NCBI GenBank assembly: GCA_035490315.1
Contig: DATHET010000307.1
Location: forward strand, 1 to 64,000
Length of the DNA: 64,000 bases
Source of the DNA: JADJQU01 sp035490315
GTDB lineage: Bacteria > Planctomycetota > UBA1135 > GCA-002686595
Direction: 5' to 3'
Notes under the pieces: model-generated
What the model saw: the letters and a program-made list of their open reading frames with translations, nothing else
What the model was told of the DNA's origin: nothing
Database searches by the model: none
In this document: positions 36,527 to 45,164 of the stretch, piece by piece
Layout of the letters: each line of letters starts with the position of its first letter
Position numbering within the stretch: position 1 is the first letter of the stretch
Translations under genes and position numbers: made by a program

Positions 36527-37867
36527 TCAGAGCTTGTTGGTTTTCAAGAACGCGGCGATGACACGGTTCTTGGACACTTCCGCGAAGCCGTCGGGATCGT
36601 TGGTCCGGTAGCCGCGCAGCCAGCTCGCCATTTTCTCCGCGTTGCCGTACGCGAGCAGCCGCTCGGCGGCGTTGTCGGCCATCGCCTCGTCGCCGGCACC
36701 GCGGATGATCGACAGCAGCACGCCGATCGACAGACCCTCTTCCTTGCGATCGAAGTGCCAGCGCGCCTGCTCGAGGCGGTCCTTGAACCAGTCCGCGCGC
36801 TTGCCCTCGAGCTCGTGGAGGAAGCCCGCGACCTTCTCGACGTCCGGACCGGTGGCGGTCGCCTGGAACGCCTTCGCGGCGGCGAAGGCTTCCTTGTAGT
36901 TGCGCGGGTGCGACCAGGTCAGGGACTCGACCTCGAACTGGATGTCGTCGAACGAGGGCGGCTGGGTGAGGTCGACGGCGTCCTTGAAGCGCTCTTCCTG
37001 GCGGTTGACCCAGGCCAGCTCCGAGTGTGTCGGCCACTTCTCGCGGAAGTACTTCGCGCGCTTCATGAACACGCGCGCCTCCGAGGGCGTGATCTTGCCG
37101 CTCATGTAGTTGTTGACGAAGTTCTCGAGCTGCGAGCTAAAGTACTTCTGGCCGTCCATCTCGTTGCGGCTGTACTCGTTGCCCTCGGCGATCTTGACCT
37201 TGATCTCCTCGCGCATCTTGGCGATCCGCGTGGCCAGGGTCGGCTCGAGCACGGCGTCCGCAGGGATCCGATCGAGCTGCTTCGATGCGGCATCGAAGCG
37301 CGAATTCTTGATCTCCTCGAGCGCCTTGTTGTAGTCGGCGAGCGCACCTGCCTCCGAGAAGTTCTGGTTGTTCTTGCCGAGCAGCTTGCTGGAGATGAAC
37401 CAGCCGCCGATGGCGATGATCGGCACGCAAGCCGCGATCCAGACCCAGGTCGGGACGCCCTGCTTGCGCGGCCGCCGGCCCGGCCCCTTGTCGTCGTCCT
37501 CGTCGTCTCGCCCGCGCCTTGGAACCCGCGAGGGCGAACGTTCGCCGGCCGGTGCAACGGGCGGGATCTTCGAAGGCAGCCCCTCGTACTCGACCGTGAC
37601 CGTCGCTCCGCCGATCTTGACCGGCACGCCGTGCTGCAGCACCACCGGTCCGGTCGCCGCGCGTCCGAGCAGTTGCGGCGCCGTCACGCCGGGCTTGGGA
37701 TGCAGCGTCGCCTTGCCGCCGTGGATCTCGATGTCGACGTGCAGGCTGGCGACGCCCGGCGAGGTGAGCTTGAGCTTCGCCTCCGTCCCGCTGCCCACCG
37801 ACAGCCGGCCCTCGCCCACGTTGAATGCGCGCCGGTTGCCGGCGTCGTCGACGATCAATCGAACCAT
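36527..37867 (-). CDS. FHA-domain protein with one membrane segment
   Basis: This 446-residue protein has an N-terminal FHA phosphothreonine-binding domain (residues 1-95; GRLSVGSG and the S..SLHVDI strand), an acidic/basic linker, one membrane helix (residues 139-160, TWVWIAACVPIIAIGGWFIS) and a helical TPR-like C-terminal region (DYNKALEEIKNSRFDAASKQ). The FHA end should be cytoplasmic and the helical part periplasmic. No kinase gene is close. It follows the CAP-domain gene with a 9-nt gap that is nearly all A (GAAAAAAAC), so this start has no Shine-Dalgarno site and may depend on A-rich initiation or coupling. Confidence 0.85.
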   Translation of the reverse strand: MVRLIVDDAGNRRAFNVGEGRLSVGSGTEAKLKLTSPGVASLHVDIEIHGGKATLHPKPGVTAPQLLGRAATGPVVLQHGVPVKIGGATVTVEYEGLPSKIPPVAPAGERSPSRVPRRGRDDEDDDKGPGRRPRKQGVPTWVWIAACVPIIAIGGWFISSKLLGKNNQNFSEAGALADYNKALEEIKNSRFDAASKQLDRIPADAVLEPTLATRIAKMREEIKVKIAEGNEYSRNEMDGQKYFSSQLENFVNNYMSGKITPSEARVFMKRAKYFREKWPTHSELAWVNRQEERFKDAVDLTQPPSFDDIQFEVESLTWSHPRNYKEAFAAAKAFQATATGPDVEKVAGFLHELEGKRADWFKDRLEQARWHFDRKEEGLSIGVLLSIIRGAGDEAMADNAAERLLAYGNAEKMASWLRGYRTNDPDGFAEVSKNRVIAAFLKTNKL

Positions 37868-37876
37868 GTTTTTTTC

Positions 37877-40372
37877 TTAGAGGTCGGTGAGGAACGTTGC
37901 GTCCATACCGAAGTTCTGCGTCCAGTAACTCGAGGCGATCGCACTGGCCATTTCGCGATGGTCGCGCATCAGGAGATTGCGGTGGTGGCCGCTGGAATGG
38001 GTCCAGCCTTCGTGCGCGGACTTCGGATCGCCCTGGCCCATGCAGATGTTCTCGCTGACGCCGTCCTTGTAACCGGCGAGCCGCATGCGATCGAAGGGCG
38101 TGGCGCGCTTGGGATCGCCCTTCTCGAAGTGGCTGAAGTCGCCGGTGTTCGCCATGTGGTCGGAATGCCCCTGGGCCGCGATCTCGATCTTCGGGTTCCA
38201 GGCCAGGGCGCGCCGGCCGAGCATCAACCGGTAGGCGTTGGTGATGCGCACCTGGTTCTGCTCGTCGGAGCCTGGCACGTCGTCGCCGGGCTTGGCTTTG
38301 TCGAGGGCTGCCCACAGGCGTTCGTTGCGCGCCTCGATGCGCTGACTCTCGATCAGCTTCGCGCGCTCCTGCTCGTCCCAGGCAAAATCCGTGAGACCGA
38401 CGTCGGCCGTCCCCGGTAGGGCCAGGGCGAAGCGCCACTGCGCGGCCACCGGCTCGATCTCGACGCCTGCCTCCTCGGCGCGCGCCGCAGTCCAGTCCGC
38501 CGCTTCCAGTTGCTGGCGCAGGCCATCGCCGATCTTGACCCGCTTGGACTTTTCCCAGATCACGCGCACGGCGGTCACCAGCTCGTCCACCTCGCGCTGC
38601 ACGCCCGCGTACTTGCTCGCCTTCTCCGGCGGACACTCAGGAGGGTTGTACGGATAGAAGTAGCGCACCTCGTCGAAGATCAGGCCCAGGGCCTTCTCGC
38701 GCGCGGCGTCCAGGGCGCGGCGCTCGTCGGCGATCGCGGCGAGCTGGCGCAGGTTCGGGTTCTTCTCGAGCCTGTCCCAGTCGTCTTGCCAGCGCTTCGA
38801 CAGGGCTTCGCTGGTCAGCTCCGGATCGGCGATCGCGCGGATCTGCTTGAGCAGGCCGTCGCGCTCGGCGCTGTTGGCGCGGCGGAAATCGCCGATCAAG
38901 GCCGCGTACCTGGTGTTGCGAACTGTGTCGGCTTCGTGCGCGGCGTCGAGCTTGGCGAGACTGCCCTCGACCCAGGCTCCGCCGCGGAATTCCCAGCCCC
39001 CGTCGCCCACCGCGCCCTTGGCCCGCGCCACCAGGCCGGAGGCGTGCAAAGCGTCGATCTCGCCGCGCTGCACGCAGGCGCCCAGGCCCGGCAGGGCGAT
39101 GTCGCGCTCGCGAGCGTCGCCGCGCACGATCGATTCGACCAGCCAGCCCAGCTGGGCCTTGCGCGACACGTGGGCGCGCGCGACAAGGCCGGCGAGCTCT
39201 GGCAGCGGGATCGATTCGAAGCGGGTCTGCTGGCTGTCGTCGGTGCTGGCGTGGGCCTGGAGGATTCGCGCCGTCGCCTCGTCGACCCGCGCGAAATCGG
39301 CGAGCTCCTCGCGCAAGGCCATGCGCAGATCGAGCTCGCGCGCGCGCCGCTCGTTCTCCGCCTTCATGCTCGCGGACTCGCGGCGACGCGCTGCTTCGAG
39401 CCAGGCGTCGCGCGCCCCGGCGAGATCCCCGGCCGTGGTGCGCCATTGCGCGAGGGCTTCGCATTCATCCGCCGACGCGGCGCGAGCGAGATCCGCGTCC
39501 GGTCCGCGCGTCGAGCTGGGGATGACCGCGACCTCGGGCGCGCGGGACGCGGGCTGTGCCGCGCCTGCCGGCTTGGCGTGCAGGGCGCGCTCGCTCATCA
39601 TTTCGTATTCGAAGCGCAGGCTGTCGAACTCGGCCAGGCTCGGGAAGCGGGCGAGCTCGCGCTCGAACATCCGCGCGGCCTCGACGAGCTGGCCGTTGTC
39701 CTCGAGCTCCCTCGCCTTGCCCAGCACGGCTTCCGCGTCGACGCGCGCCGCGCTCAGGATCGACTGCTGCACGAGCCGCGCGTCCGCGGCCGCGGCGCTG
39801 TCGACTTCGGCCGCGTGAGCCAGGGCGATCGCCGTCCGCCACTGTCCCTTGCCCTGCGACTTGCGCGCTTCGGCGAGCGAGGCGCTGGCGAGCTGGCTGC
39901 TCTCGCTCTTCGCCGGCGCCTGTCCCGCGCTCGTCGATGCATCATCCTGCGAAGCATCCTCCGCTGCGATGCGCGCGCTCGAATGGCGCTTCTCGGCGAT
40001 CAGCGTGACCGCGTCCGACTGGGTCTGCTCGATCAGCTCGATCGTCAGCGGGTCGCGCTCGCCCTGCAACAGCTTGTTGAACTCCAGGGTCGACCAGCGA
40101 ACCTCGTGCGCCGGCGCGGCTTGCACGATGCGCTCGAGCTCGCTCTCGACCTGCTTGCGGTGCGCGAGCCCGGCCGCGATCATGGCGCGCAGAGCGTCGG
40201 CGCGCGGGCCGCTCTTCTGGGCCAGGGCCGCCTCGGCGATCTTGAACTCGCCGCGCTCGATCCGCACCCGAGCTTCCTGGATCGCGGCCTCGTCCCCGCC
40301 ACCGCAGGCCGCGAGCGCCAGAGCCAGGAGACAGGATCGCAGGTGGGATGACTTTCGGAGGGATCGCGGCAT
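37877..40372 (-). CDS. Lipoprotein with C-terminal CAP (SCP/PR-1) domain
   Basis: This 831-residue protein begins with a lipoprotein signal (LLALALAACGGG, Cys23). Long helical segments follow to about residue 690. The last 130 residues are a CAP domain with both signature regions: AAQGHSDHMANTGDFSHFEKG and SENICMGQGDPKSAHEGWTHSSGHHRNLL. CAP domains bind lipids or sterols and in some bacteria act at the surface. ATG at 40372 was chosen, but GTG at 40378 is equally possible because TAGGCT lies 9 nt before it. It is cotranscribed with the FHA gene. Confidence 0.82.
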   Translation of the reverse strand: MPRSLRKSSHLRSCLLALALAACGGGDEAAIQEARVRIERGEFKIAEAALAQKSGPRADALRAMIAAGLAHRKQVESELERIVQAAPAHEVRWSTLEFNKLLQGERDPLTIELIEQTQSDAVTLIAEKRHSSARIAAEDASQDDASTSAGQAPAKSESSQLASASLAEARKSQGKGQWRTAIALAHAAEVDSAAAADARLVQQSILSAARVDAEAVLGKARELEDNGQLVEAARMFERELARFPSLAEFDSLRFEYEMMSERALHAKPAGAAQPASRAPEVAVIPSSTRGPDADLARAASADECEALAQWRTTAGDLAGARDAWLEAARRRESASMKAENERRARELDLRMALREELADFARVDEATARILQAHASTDDSQQTRFESIPLPELAGLVARAHVSRKAQLGWLVESIVRGDARERDIALPGLGACVQRGEIDALHASGLVARAKGAVGDGGWEFRGGAWVEGSLAKLDAAHEADTVRNTRYAALIGDFRRANSAERDGLLKQIRAIADPELTSEALSKRWQDDWDRLEKNPNLRQLAAIADERRALDAAREKALGLIFDEVRYFYPYNPPECPPEKASKYAGVQREVDELVTAVRVIWEKSKRVKIGDGLRQQLEAADWTAARAEEAGVEIEPVAAQWRFALALPGTADVGLTDFAWDEQERAKLIESQRIEARNERLWAALDKAKPGDDVPGSDEQNQVRITNAYRLMLGRRALAWNPKIEIAAQGHSDHMANTGDFSHFEKGDPKRATPFDRMRLAGYKDGVSENICMGQGDPKSAHEGWTHSSGHHRNLLMRDHREMASAIASSYWTQNFGMDATFLTDL

Positions 40373-40387
40373 GGGCACGGCGCCCAC

Positions 40388-40393
40388 AGCCTA
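40388..40393 (-). promoter_or_regulatory. -10-like TAGGCT before the CAP gene
   Basis: TAGGCT on the minus strand ends 9 nt before GTG 40378, an alternative in-frame start two codons upstream of the ATG. Confidence 0.35.
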
Positions 40394-40434
40394 CCGGAGA
40401 CGTCCCGTCTGGATACAGAGCCGAGACCGGAAGC

Positions 40435-42480
40435 TCAGCCCACGGCCCGGATGTTCGTGCTGGAAAGATCCCCGCCGATGACTCGGTTGCGGCCGGCCTG
40501 CTTGGCCTGATAGGTCCGCTCGTCGGCGGCCTTGAGCATGCGGTCGACACTCGGGTCGTTGCGATCCAGCTCGGCGACGCCGAGGGACAGGGTCACCCCG
40601 CGACTGAACGTGCCGTGCTGGATCACGTTCGACTCCGCGGCGAGCCGCATGCGCTCGGCGATCAGCATGGCCTTGGCAGCCGTGGCGCGCGGGCAGATCA
40701 CGAGGAATTCCTCGCCGCCCAGCCGGCAGACGAGCTCGGTGGCGCGGATGCAGCCGCGCAGGGAGCGGGCCACTTCGCGCAACACCGCATCGCCGGTGTC
40801 GTGCCCGTGCTCGTCGTTGACCTTCTTGAAGAAATCGATGTCGATCATGATCACCGACAGCGGCGTGCCGTCGCGCTGCGACTGCGCGAGCTCCTGCGCC
40901 AGCCGCTCCATCGCGTGCCTGCGATTGGGCAGATCGGTCAAGGTGTCGGTCAGCGAGGCCATGTGCATCCTGCGGCTGAGCACCGCGAGCTCGGCCATCT
41001 GGGCATTCTGCTTCTTGGCGTCCTGGTTGATCTGCTCGCGCATCGCGACCACGCGGCCGACCGAGCGCACGCGCGCCATCAGGATGCGCGGGTTGAGCGG
41101 CTTGATCATGTACTCGTCCGAGCCCGCGTCGAAGGCCTCGATCACGCGCGCCTCTTCCTCGCGGCCGGTGAGCATGATCACCTGCATCTGGCGGCCTTCC
41201 TCGCTGCTGCGCAGCGTGCGCACCAGCTCGATGCCGTCCATCTCCGGCATCATCCAATCCGTGACGACCAAGTGCGGCTGGCGATCGATGGCGAGCTTGA
41301 GCGCCTCGACTCCATTCGCGGCCGAGAACACCTGGTGGCCATCGCGGGTCAAGTGGAAGGAGATCAGCTTGCGCGAGACCGGATCGTCCTCGACCACGAG
41401 CACGCGCATCAGCGTGGGCTTCGAAGTGTCGACCGGCGCGGCCGGGATCGGAGCAAGGCTCGTGTCGGAGAGACTGGACGCTTGCTTGGGAGCGGTCCCC
41501 GTCGAGACTCTCGCGGACACTTCGAGGCCGACTGGCGCGGGATCCTCGGTGCGCTCCGAGCGCTGAGCGAGCTGCTCGAGCCGACCTGGCGAGGAGACCT
41601 CGGAGGTATCGAGGTTCATGATCTTGCCCCACTCGCGCCAGTCCGCCGCGACCTGGCTCCACAGCTTCTCGAAGTCCTCCAGGCTGAGCGCGAAGTTCGA
41701 GCGCAGTGCGGCCAGGCGCTCGCTGCGAACGCGGCACAGGGCCACCGAGTCGCCGTCGTTGGTCATCAAGGCATCGGCGAGGGCGCGCGCGCCGTGGAAC
41801 ACGCGGACCAATCGCTCGGCCGAAGGATCGATGTCCTTGTCGCAGGGTGATTCGGCGCAGGCGAGGACCGCGCGCACGTAGTCGGCCGGCAGATGCCAGT
41901 CCTCGAACATCGCCGCGCCCAGCTCGCCGTGGTCCAGTCCGAAGGCTTCGCGCTCGATCTTGGCCAGGCGCAGGCTGTCTCCGTCAGGCACCTTCTCGAG
42001 GATCTCGGCGTAACTTTCGGGGTGGATGCTGGCCAGCGCGAGCCGACCGATGCCCGCGAGCAAGCCGAAGGTGAAGGCCTCGCTCGGCACCATGCGCTCC
42101 ATGCCCTTGGCGAGCACCTGCGCGGTGACCGCGATCGCCAGCGAGTGCGACCAGTAGTGCTCGTAGTCGAAGTTGCGGCAGCTGCCAGAGCGATGCCCGG
42201 AGACCAGAGTGAAGCCCAAGGCGACGTTGCGCACGGTGCGCGCGCCCAGGCGCACGGCAGCTTGGTGCGCGGTGCGCGAAACCTCGACTCCGGAGTTCAA
42301 GCTCGAGTTCGCCAGGCGCAGGATCCGGCCGGTCAAGGTCGGGTCGGCGGCGAGCGTGTGCGAGAGGTCCGACAGGGTGTAGTCCTCGTTCTGCGTCTGA
42401 TGCAGCACGGACAGGCCGACGCCCGAGGGCGAAGGCAGGCAGCCGGTCAGTTTCAATTCGTCGAACTGCTTCTGGAGCAT
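40435..42480 (-). CDS. HDOD-receiver-GGDEF regulator
   Basis: This 681-residue cytoplasmic signalling protein has an HDOD domain at residues 15-215 (LSHTLAADPTLTGRILRLANS, EREAFGLDHGELGAAMFEDW). A linker leads to a receiver domain at about 358-475 with phospho-acceptor Asp408 (VVTDWMMPEMDG) and a GGDEF domain at about 510-670. GGEEF is intact at 588-592, so it may make cyclic di-GMP. The position of the inhibitory I-site RxxD reads RATE, so product inhibition may be weak. No cognate kinase is adjacent; the orphan histidine kinase at 19567-21516 is one candidate. ATG at 42480 is the only plausible start. Confidence 0.9.
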   Translation of the reverse strand: MLQKQFDELKLTGCLPSPSGVGLSVLHQTQNEDYTLSDLSHTLAADPTLTGRILRLANSSLNSGVEVSRTAHQAAVRLGARTVRNVALGFTLVSGHRSGSCRNFDYEHYWSHSLAIAVTAQVLAKGMERMVPSEAFTFGLLAGIGRLALASIHPESYAEILEKVPDGDSLRLAKIEREAFGLDHGELGAAMFEDWHLPADYVRAVLACAESPCDKDIDPSAERLVRVFHGARALADALMTNDGDSVALCRVRSERLAALRSNFALSLEDFEKLWSQVAADWREWGKIMNLDTSEVSSPGRLEQLAQRSERTEDPAPVGLEVSARVSTGTAPKQASSLSDTSLAPIPAAPVDTSKPTLMRVLVVEDDPVSRKLISFHLTRDGHQVFSAANGVEALKLAIDRQPHLVVTDWMMPEMDGIELVRTLRSSEEGRQMQVIMLTGREEEARVIEAFDAGSDEYMIKPLNPRILMARVRSVGRVVAMREQINQDAKKQNAQMAELAVLSRRMHMASLTDTLTDLPNRRHAMERLAQELAQSQRDGTPLSVIMIDIDFFKKVNDEHGHDTGDAVLREVARSLRGCIRATELVCRLGGEEFLVICPRATAAKAMLIAERMRLAAESNVIQHGTFSRGVTLSLGVAELDRNDPSVDRMLKAADERTYQAKQAGRNRVIGGDLSSTNIRAVG

Positions 42481-42531
42481 GGGCGGGAAGTGTCGGGGGA
42501 AGATCGCGACGTTTCCGCTATCGACCCGCGG

Positions 42532-43809
42532 CTAGCTCTGACTTGGGTTTATCTCGCGCGGTGCCCAGAGCTCGAGGACCAGCGCCGCCAACGTGCATTC
42601 CAAGCCCAGGAACACGACATTGCCCGTGATCAGGCGGGTCGCCAGCGCGTCGCCGAGCAGCGCGGGCGCGGTGGCCCCGATCAGCAGGATCGATGCCCAG
42701 ACCAGCGCCTCGCGCAAGACTCGGCGCCAGCCCACGAGGCGGCTTTGCAAGCCGAGCAAGGCAACATAAGGAAGCAGGAGCCAGAGCATGTGGGCTTTCT
42801 GCACCACCGGACCGAGCGCCAGGATCATGGCGACCGAGAGACCGGCCTCGAGCAGGAAGCCCGGGTCCTCCGACGCCAGCGCGGGTCGCCGCCGCCGCAA
42901 CACCGTCGCGGCCCAGATCGCGACATGCAGCAGCGCAAGGCCCTGCACGATGCGATGCGTGGTCGCGAGCGGAAAATCGAACAGGTTGGCGCGCGGTCCG
43001 CTCGCTCCCGCGGAAGTGGCTGGCGTCGCGCTGAACACCCGATAGCAGGCCGCGGTCAGGCTCTGGCCCGGCACGTAATCGCGCGCCTCGAGCAGCTTCT
43101 CGCCGCCCGCGCCCACGGGCTCGACGACCAGGGCGATCCAGTGCTGGTAGGAGCGCAGGCTGCGCTCGGGTCCCATGGCGATCAAGGCGAGCGCGCTCAT
43201 CCACACGAGGATGGCAATCAGTGAGGCGGCCGCGGCACGCCAGGCGCCGCGCAGCAGGAGCCAGAGGACGAAACCCGCGGGCAGAATCTTGAGCGCCGCT
43301 CCCGCGCCGATCGCCAGGGCGGGCGAGACCACGCGAGCCTGCCGCCAGCGGTGCACGGCTTCGGCGACCAGCGCGAAAGTGATCGTGTTGACCTGGCTGT
43401 ACGCGAAGCTCGAATCGACGAGGCGCGCCACGGCGAGCAGCGCGAGCCAGGAGACCCAGGGCCGCGCTTGCAGGGCGGGCCCGAGCATCTGCAGGCAACG
43501 CCGCCAGCCCCACAGCAGGCAGGCGAACGAGAGGCTCTGCCACAGGATCAGGGCGGCCGTGAAGGGCAGGAGCGCGAAGGGCGCGAGGGCCGCGTCGAAG
43601 CTCGGTGGATAGATCGAGCCCTCGACGAGCAGCGGATCGCGGCCATCGAGCAGGGCGCTCGCCGAGTCGTAATAGATGCGGAAGTCGTTGCCCCGCGGAC
43701 GCAGACCCTTCATCGCTCCGCGCACGGCGAGCCAGGCGCAGAAGGCCAGGACCGCGATCGTCGCGACCCGATGGACCAGTGGCCGCGGAAGGACGGACGG
43801 CGAGGGCAT
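42532..43809 (-). CDS. GT87/DUF2029-type membrane glycosyltransferase
   Basis: This 425-residue protein has about ten helices and a conserved N-terminal loop, GNDFRIYYDSASALLDGRDPL, followed by YPPSFDAALAPFALLP. This is the arrangement of GT-C, DUF2029/GT87 transferases that use polyprenyl-phosphate sugars outside the membrane. ATG at 43809 was chosen because TATCCT lies 8 nt before it. It is divergent from a second GT87-like gene, so the two may act on one glycan. No carrier-sugar synthase is near. Confidence 0.78.
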   Translation of the reverse strand: MPSPSVLPRPLVHRVATIAVLAFCAWLAVRGAMKGLRPRGNDFRIYYDSASALLDGRDPLLVEGSIYPPSFDAALAPFALLPFTAALILWQSLSFACLLWGWRRCLQMLGPALQARPWVSWLALLAVARLVDSSFAYSQVNTITFALVAEAVHRWRQARVVSPALAIGAGAALKILPAGFVLWLLLRGAWRAAAASLIAILVWMSALALIAMGPERSLRSYQHWIALVVEPVGAGGEKLLEARDYVPGQSLTAACYRVFSATPATSAGASGPRANLFDFPLATTHRIVQGLALLHVAIWAATVLRRRRPALASEDPGFLLEAGLSVAMILALGPVVQKAHMLWLLLPYVALLGLQSRLVGWRRVLREALVWASILLIGATAPALLGDALATRLITGNVVFLGLECTLAALVLELWAPREINPSQS

Positions 43810-43817
43810 TCGCGCCG

Positions 43818-43823
43818 AGGATA
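43818..43823 (-). promoter_or_regulatory. -10-like TATCCT, leaderless GT87 gene
   Basis: TATCCT on the minus strand ends 8 nt before the ATG at 43809. The 71-nt gap to the divergent gene at 43881 holds nothing else recognisable. Confidence 0.45.
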
Positions 43824-43880
43824 CCGGTGTGACGCTTGACCTCCGCAAGCCGCTTCCCAGGATGCCCGGCGTTGGAAGCC

Positions 43881-45164
43881 ATGTTCCCCAAGTCCGCCGA
43901 TCGGCGGCGGCGCATCGCGCAGGTCCTCGCCTGGCTGGCCCTGGCCCTCGCGATCCTGATGGTGGCGCGGGCGATGCACAAGCAGGGCGGCGTGATGCTG
44001 CTCAACCGGGCCTTCGGCGCGCGTTTCGCCGCGGGCCTGGATCCGTGGTTCGATCCGCTGCGCCAGCAGCGCGTGCACGGCCCTTACCCGCCGTCGCTGG
44101 CCTGGGTCGCGGTTCCGCTGGCCAGCGTCCCGGAGCTCGCGGCGCGCGGTCTGTGGGCCGGCGCGCAAGTCGGAGCTCTGGCGGCCCTGTTCTTCCTGCT
44201 GCGGCGGCGCGCTCGCCTGGATTTTCCTTCGGCCGCGGAGCACGTCCCGCTGCTCTTCGCGCTGAGCCTGTTGCTCGCGAGCCGCTTTCTGCTGCGCGAT
44301 TTCGCCGGCGGCGGCGGCAATCTCCTCTACGGCACCCTGGCCTTCGCGGGAATCGAGATCGCCCTGAGCCACGGAGCGCTCCTCGCGGGGATTCCGCTGG
44401 GAATCTCGCTCGCCCTCAAGCCGAACCTCGCGCCGCTGCTCCTGTTCCTCGCCTTGCGCGGACGCTGGCGCGCTCTGGCCAGCGCTGTCGTCTTCACGCT
44501 GATCTTCTTCTGGCTGCCGGCCCTGTCCTACGGCCCCGAGCGCTATGCCGCCCTCGCGCGCGAGTGGGCCAGCGGCGTCGTGCAATACGCGGAGCTCGAG
44601 GAGCTGCACGATTCTAGCCTGATCCCCGCCGGTCTGCCCGCGGCCGAGGACGGCATGAACCAGTCCCTGCGCGAAGCCGTGCAGCGCCTGGTGCGCTCGC
44701 CCGGCGACTCCGGCGCCGTCGACGTGCACGTCGTGGACCTCTCCGCCGCGAGCGCGACCTGGATCGCTCGCTCGCTGCTGCTCGCGCTGATCGGCCTGAC
44801 GGCCTGGATCGCCCTGCGAGCCCGCGACCGGCGCGCGGAATGGCTGGCGATGCTCGCATTCTTCCCGCTCTCGCTCCTGATCTCGCCGATCACCTGGAAA
44901 TCGCACCACGCCCTGCTGGTCCCGTTGTTCTTCGGCCTGTGTTGTGCGACGTTCGAGAAGGCGCGCGCGCGCGGCTGGTGCGTGTTCCTCTTCGTGTACT
45001 GGATCGCTTGCGATCTGCTCTCCGAGGAGGTCGCGGGCAGGCAGGCCAAGCGCGCGCTGCAGGCCGCCGCGGTCGTGACCTGGTTCGACATCGCTTTGAT
45101 CGTCGCGCTCGCGATCCTGATCCTGCGCGACAAGGAACCTGACTGGAAAGCAGACCACCCATGA
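43881..45164 (+). CDS. GT87-like membrane glycosyltransferase
   Basis: This 427-residue multi-helix protein is distantly similar in plan to its divergent neighbour. An early loop FAAGLDPWFDPLRQQRVHGPYPPSLAW is the GT87 type, and helix pairs continue to the C-terminus. The central stretch ISLALKPNLAPLLLFLALRGRWRAL matches the conserved GT-C motif seen in the other protein as ALKILPAGFVLWLLLRGAWR. ATG at 43881 gives a proper N-terminal helix, and an upstream TTG would add 15 unlikely residues. Its stop overlaps the start of the peptidase gene (ATGA). Confidence 0.75.
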   Translation: MFPKSADRRRRIAQVLAWLALALAILMVARAMHKQGGVMLLNRAFGARFAAGLDPWFDPLRQQRVHGPYPPSLAWVAVPLASVPELAARGLWAGAQVGALAALFFLLRRRARLDFPSAAEHVPLLFALSLLLASRFLLRDFAGGGGNLLYGTLAFAGIEIALSHGALLAGIPLGISLALKPNLAPLLLFLALRGRWRALASAVVFTLIFFWLPALSYGPERYAALAREWASGVVQYAELEELHDSSLIPAGLPAAEDGMNQSLREAVQRLVRSPGDSGAVDVHVVDLSAASATWIARSLLLALIGLTAWIALRARDRRAEWLAMLAFFPLSLLISPITWKSHHALLVPLFFGLCCATFEKARARGWCVFLFVYWIACDLLSEEVAGRQAKRALQAAAVVTWFDIALIVALAILILRDKEPDWKADHP

